In this document: in pieces, positions 47,201-59,200 of the stretch
Layout of the letters: each line of letters starts with the position of its first letter
Numbering within the stretch: position 1 is the stretch's first letter
Assembly (NCBI GenBank): GCA_958450365.1
Contig: CAUEEP010000222.1
Coordinates: forward strand, 310,001-374,000
From: Mesorhabditis belari
Taxonomy: Eukaryota; Nematoda; Chromadorea; Rhabditida; Rhabditidae
Length of the DNA: 64,000 bases
Direction of reading: 5' to 3'
Notes under the pieces: generated by a model
Databases searched by the model: none
Told to the model about the DNA's origin: nothing
What the model saw: only the letters and a program-made list of their open reading frames with translations
Made by a program: the position numbers and the translations under genes

Positions 47201-50200
47201 ACTACCACTTGGCCATACCCCCACCAACTCCAATTCAGTTTTTTAATGGAAAATTTTCTAGCGTGACATCCAGATCGAATCATGGCATTAAAATTTTGGG
47301 GCCTTGATAAAGCGAAAGATCGAAAAATCGTTCGAATCAGTTCCTGCCCAAAATTTTGCGAAAAAACTCAAAAATTGAACAAAAATCAAAAGAAAATGTT
47401 AAAGTGTGCGTTCCAGGATTGCCGAAAATCGAAAAATCAAATCCAAGAACATCAAATTTCGATCGAATATTTGGCTCGATCGGTATCATCGGGGTTTTAC
47501 TTGGATAGATAGAAGCTAGGAAAAAGTTAGGTAGCCAAAAGTCCGTTCTGGAGGTCACAGTACAAGATCGTAGAAGGAATTGAGCTCAATTCATTCATTT
47601 CTGCCTCGGCCGGACTCGAACCCGGGGGGGGGCGGTTGTTCGCCTGAAAACAGCGCCCACTACCACTTGGCCATACTCTCACCAACTCCAATTCAGTTTT
47701 TTCATGGAAAATTTTCTAGCGTGACATCCAGATCGAATCATGGCTTCAAAATTTTTTCATTTTGATAAGCGAGTTAGCAGCAAACGGTTTGAATCAGTTC
47801 CTGCCCAAAATTTTACGAAAAAAACGCAAAAATCGATAGTAAATCAAAAGAAAATGTTAAAGTGTGCGTTCCAGGATTGCCGAAAATCGAAAAATCAAAT
47901 CCAAGAACATCAAATTTCGATCGAATATTTGGCTCGATCGGTATCATCGGGGTTTTACTTGGATAGATAGAAGCTAGGAAAAAGTTAGCTAGCCAAAAGT
48001 CCGTTCTGGAGGTCACAGTACAAGCTAGAAAAGGAATTGAGGTTAATGCTGCTGTTTTACGAATTTCATTTTTGCTCTATAGATCTCGTCAAGTTTTAGC
48101 CAAAAATATTAAAGTTTATCGAAATCTAAAAATGCTAGAGTTAATCCTGGATATCACAGACAAACCTCCAAAGAGATTCTCGAGCGCAGCCATTCTTTGA
48201 TGTGTGGCCTCTTCAAGTAAACCACCGAATGTCACAATTGGAGCCAATAAAGCGAAATACCTAAAGAAACGGGTTAAAGGTCCGTTTAGGTCCGTTTAGG
48301 TCCGTTTAGGTCCATTTTGGGACTCACATGAAGCAAATTGTGGCCAAGCACTGCATATTTATCGCCTCTGTGTAGTCAGAGATGTAGTGCGGGAGCTAGA
48401 AATACACATTTAGCTTAAAACGCTTATCGGTGAAAACTAAGCGCTGGAAGTTTCGCTGTGACTTCCAGCTTAGCCAAATAGACAAAAGAAAAGCTCGAAC
48501 CTTTCGTTTAATGTCGAGAATGAGTCCACCAAAGTATTTCCCGGTTCGTTGCAAGGCTGGATCGTTACCGTGTGACCCTGAAATGAGGACAATAAATTGG
48601 CTATAGACTATAGCCCAGGCTATAGCCCAGACTACTCAGCCTACAGTACAGTAACCCTTATACAGCTCTTACCGTAGTCTCATTTCGAGTTTGAACGATT
48701 TTCTAACGGCTGGCTTGATTCTCTGCTTTTTAAGCAGCTAATTACTGCGTTCTGGATATCACAGAAGAGCTTGAGCTGGTTTCTAGTTGAGTTTTACGCC
48801 TTTGAGATGAATCGACTTGCGTAATTAAACCGGCTTGAAAAACTTGAGCATTTAAAATCCCATCTGATTTCTAATGGTTTTTTCTTGTTTCCTGGATGTC
48901 ACAGTACCAATCTGCGCAACAATTTTCATTTGTTTTTGAGTTTAAAAGGTTTGTCAAGATCGACTTGCGTAACTAAACCGGCTTTCTCCAAATTTTCTAT
49001 CCAGTACCCAAATGCAGAAATTTGATCGATGCAACCTTGCTGTGACATCCAACTAGAATAAAACCAAAATATGGAGCTAAAAATTTCCTGCAAGCATCCA
49101 CTTTCCGAGGCACTCCTCCTCCCGTCAAAAGTGCCTGCCTCAAAACTGCCCCAAAACCCCCCGTGTTTGATGTCGTTTAAAGGTTATCGGCTATGGGGAA
49201 TCCGAAAATTCAATTATTTTCAAAGGTTAGCTTTAAAAATCCCGGTGAAAGGTGAAAAAATTTGCAGATATTGTTTGAAGTTGATCGAAACGAAGAATGG
49301 ATATGATTTTCGGATTCCTGATAGTCGATTTGCTTTAAACGACATACGGGACGGGGGTGCTGAACGAAGATTTTAGCCAGGCACTTTCCAGACTCGGTTC
49401 AATTACGCGACTTTGTGTAAAAAGAATAATTCCGGAATTGCGAAATGCAGAAATTTGAGCGATTCAATCTTTAGTGTGACATCCAACTAGAATATAGCCA
49501 AAAAGATTAGCCCGCTTACTCCTTCTAGAACAACAGTTATGCCGGCAAGAAGTTTTGCTTGAAAAGTGCCTGATTGAAATTCCCAGCTACAATACCCCAT
49601 ACAATCTTAAATTTTGTTGTGACATCCAACTAGAATATAACTAAAATCCTAGACAGCTTACTCCTTCTAGAACAACAGTTATGCCAGCGAGAAGTTTTGC
49701 TCAAAAAAGTGCTTGACTGAAATTGAAAAAACAATACCCGTGTCATATGTCGTTTAAAGCAAATCGACTATGGGGAATTCAAAAATCGAGTTCATTTCTA
49801 CTGCTTCAGTACTGTTGGCAGTGTTTCCTACCTTCCTCCTCCTCTTCCGGCGCTTTCATCTTCCCAATTGCTTTATCAGTGAGCGCCTCGAAGAGTAGCT
49901 CCTGCCCAACGTGCTTTCGTTGTTCCTAAAGAAATCAGAACTAAATTAGAAGCCAAAAAGCTATCAAGAAGCTATCTGAAAAGCTAAAAAGTCAAAGTCA
50001 AAAGTCGTTCTAAGTCAAAAGTCGATATTTATGTCAATTTTCGGGAATCTTGTTCTCTTTTTACCTGCGATGGGATCTTTGTCGGCGGATCGATTCGAAT
50101 TTTTGGGTCCCATTCTCCTGGTGGCAAAACTGTGGCCTAAATTTTAATCTATAAGCTGGCCAAGACCTAATTTGACTAATAGAATGAATATTTATATGCA

Positions 50201-53200
50201 AAGGGTCTCCTGACATCCAGGATTGATCATACAGTTGTTGGATTTGCGAAAAAGTGAAGAAACGACGTATTGTAGATTAGATCCTGGAACCCTGGGGACC
50301 CTATGAGGCCGGCTACAGTAATCCTTTACTTAACTATTCCAAAGGGCTTCGTGACATCCAGGATTTATCATACAGTTGTTGGATTTGCAAGAAAGTGAAG
50401 GAAACCAGCAAATCCAGCCTCGGACCCCGAGAGCCTCGGAACCCTCTAAGGCCGGCTACAGTAACCCGGTACTTTTCTATATCCAAAGGGCCTCGTGACA
50501 TCCAGGATTTAGTATACAGTTGTTGGATTTGCAAGAAAGTGAAGGAAACCAGCAAATCCAGCCTCGGACTCCGAGAGCCTCGGAACCCTCTGTGGACCGG
50601 CTACAGTAATCCTGTACTTATCTATTCCAAAGGGTCTCGTGACATCCAGGATTCACCATACGCTTATAAAGGAAAAGAATTATGGCCATTTTCATGGTAA
50701 ACGAAGCCAAAACTCTCACTTGATCCAGAAATTCATCCACTCCGTCCAAGAGATCGTCCTTATTTCGCGCTTTGTAGGCAACGTCGTGGAAAACCTGAAA
50801 AAACAAATAAAACTGGTAAACTGGTAACTGGTAACTGGTAAAACAAAACTTGCAGAACCAGTTCCCTTAACTCAGAAACTTTTCTATTCTCATTTGCTTA
50901 TATCGATAATCTAAATATCTCAATAACTACAGTGACATCCAGCTTGTAAGAATAACATTTAATGAACAGGATTCTACAGTAACCCGCCTGAAAAATCACG
51001 CAGCTACCGTAGCCCGGTTCAGAGGTTTTGTTAGTTTCCTATATTATAAGCATTTTAAGACTCCAATACTCCTAGTGACTTCCAGCTTATAAGAATCTCA
51101 CTTGACGAAAAGGATTCTACAGTAACCCGCCTGAAAAATCACCCAGCTACCGTAGTCCGGTTCTCCAGGGGTTTTTTTTGATAATTTAAATTTCTACTGT
51201 GATCCCCAGTGAAATTTCTACTGTGATATCCAGCTTACAAGAATCATATTTGATTTTAGCCCAATTTTCATCCTAGCTCCTTACTGCATCCCAGCTATAT
51301 GGGATGATCTCGATCAAAGCCATTTTCTAGCCAAAATAATACAATTCAGCCTAAACGAAGTGTTATTCTTGCGATCTGGATGTCACAGTGCACATAAAAA
51401 TATTTAGTTTACAAAAAAAGCAAAAATTTAAGCCCGGGATCGAACCAGCACCCTCCGCTTTGGAGCCAAGCTCGCTAGCCACTCGGCCACCAGTGCTTTT
51501 GCTTATATCGATAATCTAAATATCACAATAACTATTGTGACATCCAGTTTGTAAGAATAACATTTGACGAACAGGATTCTACAGTAACCCGGATGAAAAA
51601 TCACCCAGCTACCGTAGCCCGGTTCAGACGTTTTGTTAGTTCACTATATAATAAGCATTTTAAGACTCCAATACTAGCTAAGCATCGATCTGGAAGTCAC
51701 AGAACCTATAGGGATAACTAGAGACCTCTACAGTAACCCGGTTGAAAAGTAACCCGGTTACCGTAACCCGGTCCGACTAGATTTTGTTAGTTTACCATAT
51801 TACGAGTCTCTTAAGACTCCAATACTCCTCGTGACTTCCAGAATCGCAAAATTTCCATTCAAACAATAGTTAAGCGAGATTTATTTGCTTCTCCAGCCTT
51901 GAACTCACATCATCGCTCAACAGTGTGGCGATGGCTCTCCCAATCTCGTTGTATTGAGTCCCATGCCCGGTTGGACCCAACAAAATGAAGATAAACCGAG
52001 TGGGGACTTGCACCTGATGAATTTACAAATATCTCGTCTAATCCGATTTGCCAACCTCTGACATATCACCCAAAACCGTCGCGTTCTTCAGTCGGATGAA
52101 TGCGGCGACGTGGCGTGGCAGGAATTCACACTAAACAGTTTTGTTAATCAAATTGGATATCACATCAAATTTTGGACTGATCAAATTTCTACAAGACTTC
52201 ATTTCTGCAATTTTACAAAAATTGGGTAATTTTGGTGGATTCCAGATTTTTTTAAAGCTAACCTTTGAAAATAATTAAATTTTCGGATTTCCTATAGTCG
52301 ATAACCTTTAAACGACACCAAACACGGGGGGTTTTGGGGCAGTTTTGAGGCAGGCACTTTTGACAGGAATTTCCGTCCAGCACCCCTGTCCCATATGTCG
52401 TTTAAAGCAAATCGACTATCAGGAATCCGAAAATCACATCCATTTTTCGACTAGATCGACTCCAAGCAATATATGCAAATTTTTTCACCTTTCACCGGGA
52501 TTTTTGAAGCTAACATTCGAAAATAATTGAATTTTCGGATTCCCTATAGTCGATAACCTTTAAACGACACCAAACACGGGGGGTTTTCGGGCAGTTTTGA
52601 GGCAGGCACTTTTGACGAGAAAAGGAGCGCCGCTGAAAGTGACTGCTTGCCGGAAATTTCCAGCTCCATATTTTGGCTATATTCTAGTTGGATGTCACAC
52701 CGAAGTTTGAATTGATCAACTTTACGGAATCAAATCAAATTATGGAATTTCAATCAGGCACTTTTCGAGCAAAACTTCTCGCCGGCATAACTGTTGTTCT
52801 AGAAGGAGTAAGCTGTCTAATATTTTGGCTATATTCTAGTTGGATGTCACACTAAAGCTTGATTCAAGTCCAAATTGATTCAATCAAATTTGGATTCGGC
52901 TCTCTTACACAAAGTTGCGTAATTGAACCGAGTCTGGAAAGTGCCTGGCTGAAATCTCCGCTTAGCACCCCCGTCCCATATGTCGTTTAAAGCAAATCAA
53001 CTATCAGGAATCCGAAAATCACATCCATTTTTCGATTAGATCAACTCCAAGCAATATATGCAAATTTTTCACCGTTCACCGGGATTTTCAAAGCCAACCT
53101 TCGAAAATAATTGAATTTTCGGATTCCTGATAGTCGATAACCTTTAAACGACACCAAACACGGGGGGTCTTGGGTCAAAGTTGAAACAGGCACTTTTGGT

Positions 53201-56200
53201 GGGACGAGGAGCCCCTCGGAAAGTGGTCGTTTGCCGGAAATTTTCAGCTCCATATTTTGGCTATATTCTAGTTCGATGTCACACTAAAGCTTGAGCTAAT
53301 ATTTCTGAATCTGGGTCTTTTACACAAAGTTGCGTAATTGAACCGAGTCTGGAAAGTGCCTGGCTGAAATCTCCGTCCAGCACCCCCGTCCCGTATGTCG
53401 TTTAAAGCAAATCGACTATCAGGAATCCGAAAATCACATCCATTTTTCGTTTCGATCAACTCCAAGCAATATATGCAAATTTTTTCACCTCTCCAATGAG
53501 CACATTGCCCGCCTCGCTGCCTGGGGGTAATTTCTTCAAAAAATGCGTGTTTCCCTTGAAAGAAACATCTGAATTCGAGCCATTTTTCGACATATCCGTT
53601 GGCTGGGAATCCACCTAAAAAAAAAAATTTGGTTTTAAATTTCTCGAATCGAAATTCTCAAAAAATTTTTTTCAAACATTAGTTCTAAAAAGGCTTGTGA
53701 GTGAGAAAAATCAAAGAAAATCGTTCAAAGAAAAAGAGCAACTTAATAGAAATCACCGTAGTTCTTATTTTCAATAGAAATTTCACAGATTTTCCACGAA
53801 CTACGGTGATCGTACGACTTGGCATGAAATTTATGCTCAAAATTGTGTAAACGCAAGCTTTCTAGCGCGCTAGGCTCTCATCTGGAGGTCACAGCACACT
53901 CTCAATCCATTTCGAATCGGTTTACTTGTACTTTACTTTTTGTACTAAGTACAGTAAAGGCTCGTAATGAAAAATGCTGTCAGCTCCATTTTACTATTCC
54001 CAAAATGTGCTGTGACCTCCAGATCACTGTTTCCAGTGCACCAGAATGCACGCGTTTACAAATTTTCAACTCAAAGTTCATCGACAACGTTTTGGTTAAA
54101 ATTTCGGGTTTTTTTTCGCTCCTTTTTCACCTCTTTTTTCGAAAGATCGAGATTCGATTTGGAAAACTAAAATCCCAGTTATTCTCTACTAAAAAACCTC
54201 ATTTTTCAAAAATCTCAGTCCCCTCGAGGACTCGAACCAGCACCTCTCGGATCGTGGACCAAGCGCGCTATCCACTAAGCTATAAGTGCAAATGCTTAGA
54301 TTCATTACCTAACTATTATAATTAGTTATGTGACTTCCAGATTGACTTCTGGTCATTGTAAAAGTTCAAAATGCTTAGAGGATTTCGTTTTAAAGCACCG
54401 AACTCGAAAGTCTAAAACTACCGTAACCAGATACAGTAAGCTTTGTTTTTTAAATATCTCTATAGCTTCTGTGATTTCCAGATCGACGTTTAGCTATTGT
54501 AAAAGTCTAAAAAAGCTTAAGGAATCGTTTCTATAGCACCGAACTCAAAACCCCAAAGCTCTGGAGTACTGTAATAGGATCGGCTATGTTTTAAAGATCG
54601 CTATAGGTTCGGTGACTTCCAGATTGATGCTTAGCACTCGTGAAAGTCTAAAAAAGCTTAACGAATCGTTTCTATAGCACCGAACTCGAAAAATCGTTTG
54701 TTTTCGGTAGGTTTCGAAAGTGTTAAGCTTTTTTTGAGGTCTAAACACTCCAAATCTAACAGCTACAGGTTCGCCAAACGATAAAAAATGCTAAATATCG
54801 AATTTAGCCAACTTTTTCACCCCACAAACCTTTGGCAATTCCAGTGTCGTGCCGGTTTGGTGCTCGGTGCCAAGTTTTCCGAGATTTTTCCCGTGAGAGA
54901 AGGATTTGCCTAAATTTTCAAGCTAACCATTAGAAATAGATGCATTTTTCGCTTCAAAACCCAGAAGTAGCCATCGAAAAAGCCGATTTTGATTCCAAAT
55001 TCTGTGAAATCCGGGTTTTTTTAAAGCTAACCTTCAAAAATAATTGAATTTTCGGATTCCCCATAGTCGATAACCTTTAAACGACACCAAACACGGGGGG
55101 TTTTCGGGCAGCTTTGAGGCAGGCACTTTTGACGGGAAGAGGAGTGCCTCGGAAAGTGGATGCTTGCAGGAAATTTTTAGCTTCAGATTTTGGCTATATT
55201 CTAGTTGGATGTCACACCAAAGTTTGCATTGATCAAATTTACGGAATCAAATCAAATTATGGAATTTCAATCAGGCACTTTTTGAGCAAAACTTCTCGCT
55301 GGCATAACTGTTGTTCTAGAAGGAGTAAGCTGTCTAGGATTTTAGCTATATTCTAGTTGGATGTCACAACAAAATTTAAGATTGTATGGGGTATTGTAGC
55401 TGGGAATTTCAGTCAGGCACTTTTCGAGCAAAACTTCTCGCCGGCATAACTGTTGTTCTAGAAGGAGTAAGCTGGCTAATATTTTGGCTATATTCTAGTT
55501 GGATGTCACGCTAAAGCTTGATTCAAGTCCAAATTGATTCAATCAAATTTGGATTCGGCTCTCTTGCACAAAATTGCGTAATTGAACCGGGCCTGGAAAG
55601 TGCTTGGCTGAAATTTCCGTCCAGCACCCCCGTCCCGTATGTCGTTTAGAGCAAATCGACTATGGGGAATCCGAAAATGAGGTCAATTTTGCACAAAAGC
55701 TCACCAATGTCGGAGATGGAGCGCACGGCGTTGAGGAAACCGCCCTGCTCGCCGGTGGAGCCGTTTTTCTTGGCCTGTTCATACTGATGTACGTGCGGCC
55801 GATTGAGGATTTCAGCCAGTTCGTCCCGGTCGGCCGGATCGATATCCCCGGCGTCTAACCACACGTCCAGGAGGGCTTCTGGAATAGACAGAATGATTTA
55901 GAATAAACTAGGCTTCAAATTGGAAGGCACTAGGACGATTGAAGGCAAAATATCCTATAGTTATCTTTATTTCAAAATCTGGTAACCTTGAAAGTTGCAA
56001 ACTGGTTTTAAACGCGAAAAAACTGACCAACGATCGACGGGAGATCCGTTTGTGGCATATCAATCAACAATGATCCATTTAAAAGACAAGATCGGAGTTG
56101 AAAGAGTGCATGAAGGGACAGAGTGGCCACGTGTGGTTTTGACCAACGATTACCGCCTGGAAATTGTGTTGGATATTGTTTGAATGGAAATTTGGCAATT

Positions 56201-59200
56201 CTGGAAGTCACTAGGAGCATTGGAGTCTTAAGAGACTCGTAATATGGTAAACTAACAAAATCTAGTCGGACCGGGTTACGGTAACCGGGTCACTTTTCAA
56301 CCGGGTTACTGTAGGTCTCTAGTTATTCCTAGAGGTTCTGTGACTTCCAGATTGATGCTTGGCACTCGTGAAAGTCTAAAAAAGCTTAAGGAATCGTTTC
56401 TAAAGCACCGAACTCGAAAGCCTAAAACTACCGTAACCAGATACAGTAAGCTTTGTTTTTTAAATATTTCTATAGATTCTGTGACTTCCAGATCGACGTT
56501 TAGCTATTGTAAAAGTCTAAAAAAGTTGAAGGAATCGTATCTAAAGCACCGAACTCAAAACACCCAAAACTCTAGAGTACTGTAGTAGGATCGGCTATGT
56601 TTTAAAGATCGCTATAGCTTCTGTGACTTCCAGATTAATGCTTAGCTATCGTAAAAGTCTAAAAAAGCTTAAGGAATCGCTTCTAAAGCACCGAACTCGA
56701 AAACCAAAAGCTACCGTACCCTGCTCAACGACTTCCTCGAATTTGACCCATCTTGCCGATTCTCTCCAACCATCTTTCTGCAATTCGGCCATTTCCGTGA
56801 AAAGCGACGGCGGTTGATCGGATTCTTTCAGCAAAAACATCACTCGAGCACCGGGGCCTGAAATTTTGCTCTAAAATCGAATCAAATCGAATTCAGATTT
56901 TTTTTTCTATCCATCTGGATGTCACTTTAGCTTTTTATCGTTTTACTTTGATCGTTTTCCTCGAAAAAACTCTTTTCTTCGACTTTACGCTTTTCTTTTG
57001 ACGTTTTCTGAAGGAGCGGCCATTGCGAGGCTTTTTGAGTCATTGCGAGGCTGGTAAAATCCTTTTTAAACACCTATTTAAATCCTATTTGCCTTTGAAA
57101 AGCATAAAAAATCGAAATTTCAAAAAAGCAAAAAAAATTTGCCGACTCGGGGACTCGAACCAGCACCTCTCGGATCAAGAGCCAAAAATGCTAACCACTA
57201 CACTATGCTTGAAAGTGTTTATATTAATCTACAAAATTTCCCACGCGTTTTGTGACTTCCAGATTGAAGCCTGCAGAAGTTTGAATAGCAAAAGCTTTCA
57301 AAAAAAAACGAGAATTTGGGCTTGATTCGAGAAAAGCCAGAAATAAGCCAGAAAATGGAAACAGAAAAGCTTAAAAAAGCGATTTTCTGAGGATCTGGAA
57401 CGCACAAAGCGTTTAGAGATTTATTTTATGCCGATTCGAGCAAGTGGTTAGTGAACTGGTCTCTCAGTCGAATGATCGATGGTTCGACTCCCCGAGCTGA
57501 CAGTGATTTTTTAAAATTCAATTTAAAAGTAAAAAAATCGAAAACTAAAACGTTTCGGTCGATAAAATAAAGGTATTCAATGGAAAAGGGACTCTATTTT
57601 TCTCAATTTGTTTCAGCAAAAAAAGAATTAGATTTTTGATGAAGGGGTAAAAGGAAAAAGAGCGGAAAAGAAAGACAATCTAACCTCCTATTCTCTTGAG
57701 AGAATTCTAGAGGAAGTCTTGTTATTTCTTATTGTTTTTGAGCAAAAACTAGCCCGGGATTAAGCCCGGAATCGAACCAGCACCCCCCGCTTTGGAGCCA
57801 AGCACACTAGCCACTCGGCCACCGGTGCTTTTGCTTATATCGATAATCTAAATATCTCAATAACTACTGTGACATCCAGCTTGCAAGAATAACATTTGAC
57901 GAACAGGATTCTACAGTAACCCGCCTGAAAAATCACCCAGCTACCGTAGCCCGGTTCTCCAGGGGTTTTTTTTGATAATCTAAATATCTCAATAACTACT
58001 GTGACATCCAGCTTGTAAGAATAACCCCTTGTTTAAGCTGAATTGTTTTGTTTTGGCGAGGAAATGGCTTGGATATTGAAATACCGTACTCTAGAGTTGT
58101 TTTCATAGATTTAAATCTCGCTTAACTATTGTTTGAATGGAAATTTGGCGATTCTGGAGGTCACTAGAAGTATTGGAGTCTTAAAATGATTATAATATAG
58201 GGAACTAACAAAACCTCTGAATCGGGCTACGGTAGCTGGGTGATTTTTCATCCGGGTTACTGTAGAAACCTCTTCGTCAAATGTGATTCTTATAAGCTGG
58301 ATGTCACTGTAGTTATTGAGATATTTAGATTATCAAAAAAACCCTGGAGAACCGGGCTACCCCCTGGAGAACGGTAGCTGGGTGATTTTTCATCCGGGTT
58401 ACTGTAGAATCCTGTTCGTCAAGTGAGATTCTTATAAGTTGGATGTCACTGTAGTTATTGTGATATTTAGATTATCGATATAAGCAAAAGCACTGGTGGC
58501 CGAGTGGCTATTGTACTTGGCTCCAAGGCGGACGGTGCTGGTTCGATCCCGGGAGGCGTCAAAATTTTTGCTTTTTTCGTGAACTAAATATTTCTATGTG
58601 CACTGTGATATCCAGATCGCAAGAATAACCCCTTGTTTAAGCTGAATTGTTTTGTTTTGGCAAGGAAATGGCTTGGAGATTGAAATCCCGTACTCTAGAG
58701 TTGTTTTCATAGATTTTGCAATGAAAGAATCACTCAAGCAACACCTAGCTAAGCCTAGTTTCTAGAAAATAGAAAGATTCCATCCTTTCCGTCTTTCTAG
58801 ACGTTGGGCTATGATGGCAAATAATATTCCCGCTCGGGGATCGAGTTACGAGAAGTAGGAGCCGAATAAAAGAGATTTCTTTTCTCTTTTCAATTCTTAG
58901 CTTTCCTCTCTTTTCTCAGGGATCCATCTAGAAAAGAATCGAGAAAAATTGCGTGATTCGAGAACAATTTCAGTCGATTTTCGTAAACAAGAGAATTCTC
59001 ATGGAAAAATGCCAACAAATCATTGTTTTTTAAAGTTTTTTCCTGCTTTCTGGAAGTCACAGCAGTGAAAATTGAAAGTTTTTTTGATAAAAAGAGATTT
59101 AAAAAAATTTTTGGCAGCTAGCGGGATCGAACCCTCGGCCGAACTCCCCAGTTCCAGATTGCTAACAGCGACCACAACCATTTGACCATTGATGCAAAGT

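Larger units (their letters stand above)
47147..48045. repeat. 458-bp tandem duplication carrying a tRNA-like element
   Basis: The segment containing element 19 and its downstream half is repeated with element 20. Words start at 47263, 47406, 47548, 47721, 47863 and 48006, so the copies are 458 bp apart (143 + 142 + 173). A third partial copy lies at about 46860-47000. Confidence 0.9.

Noticed and set aside
49071..49376. 101-codon frame and its relatives at 53041-53465 and 55604-55858
   Set aside because: The first two are family L repeat in both orientations. The last overlaps a supported SLC4 exon on the other strand.
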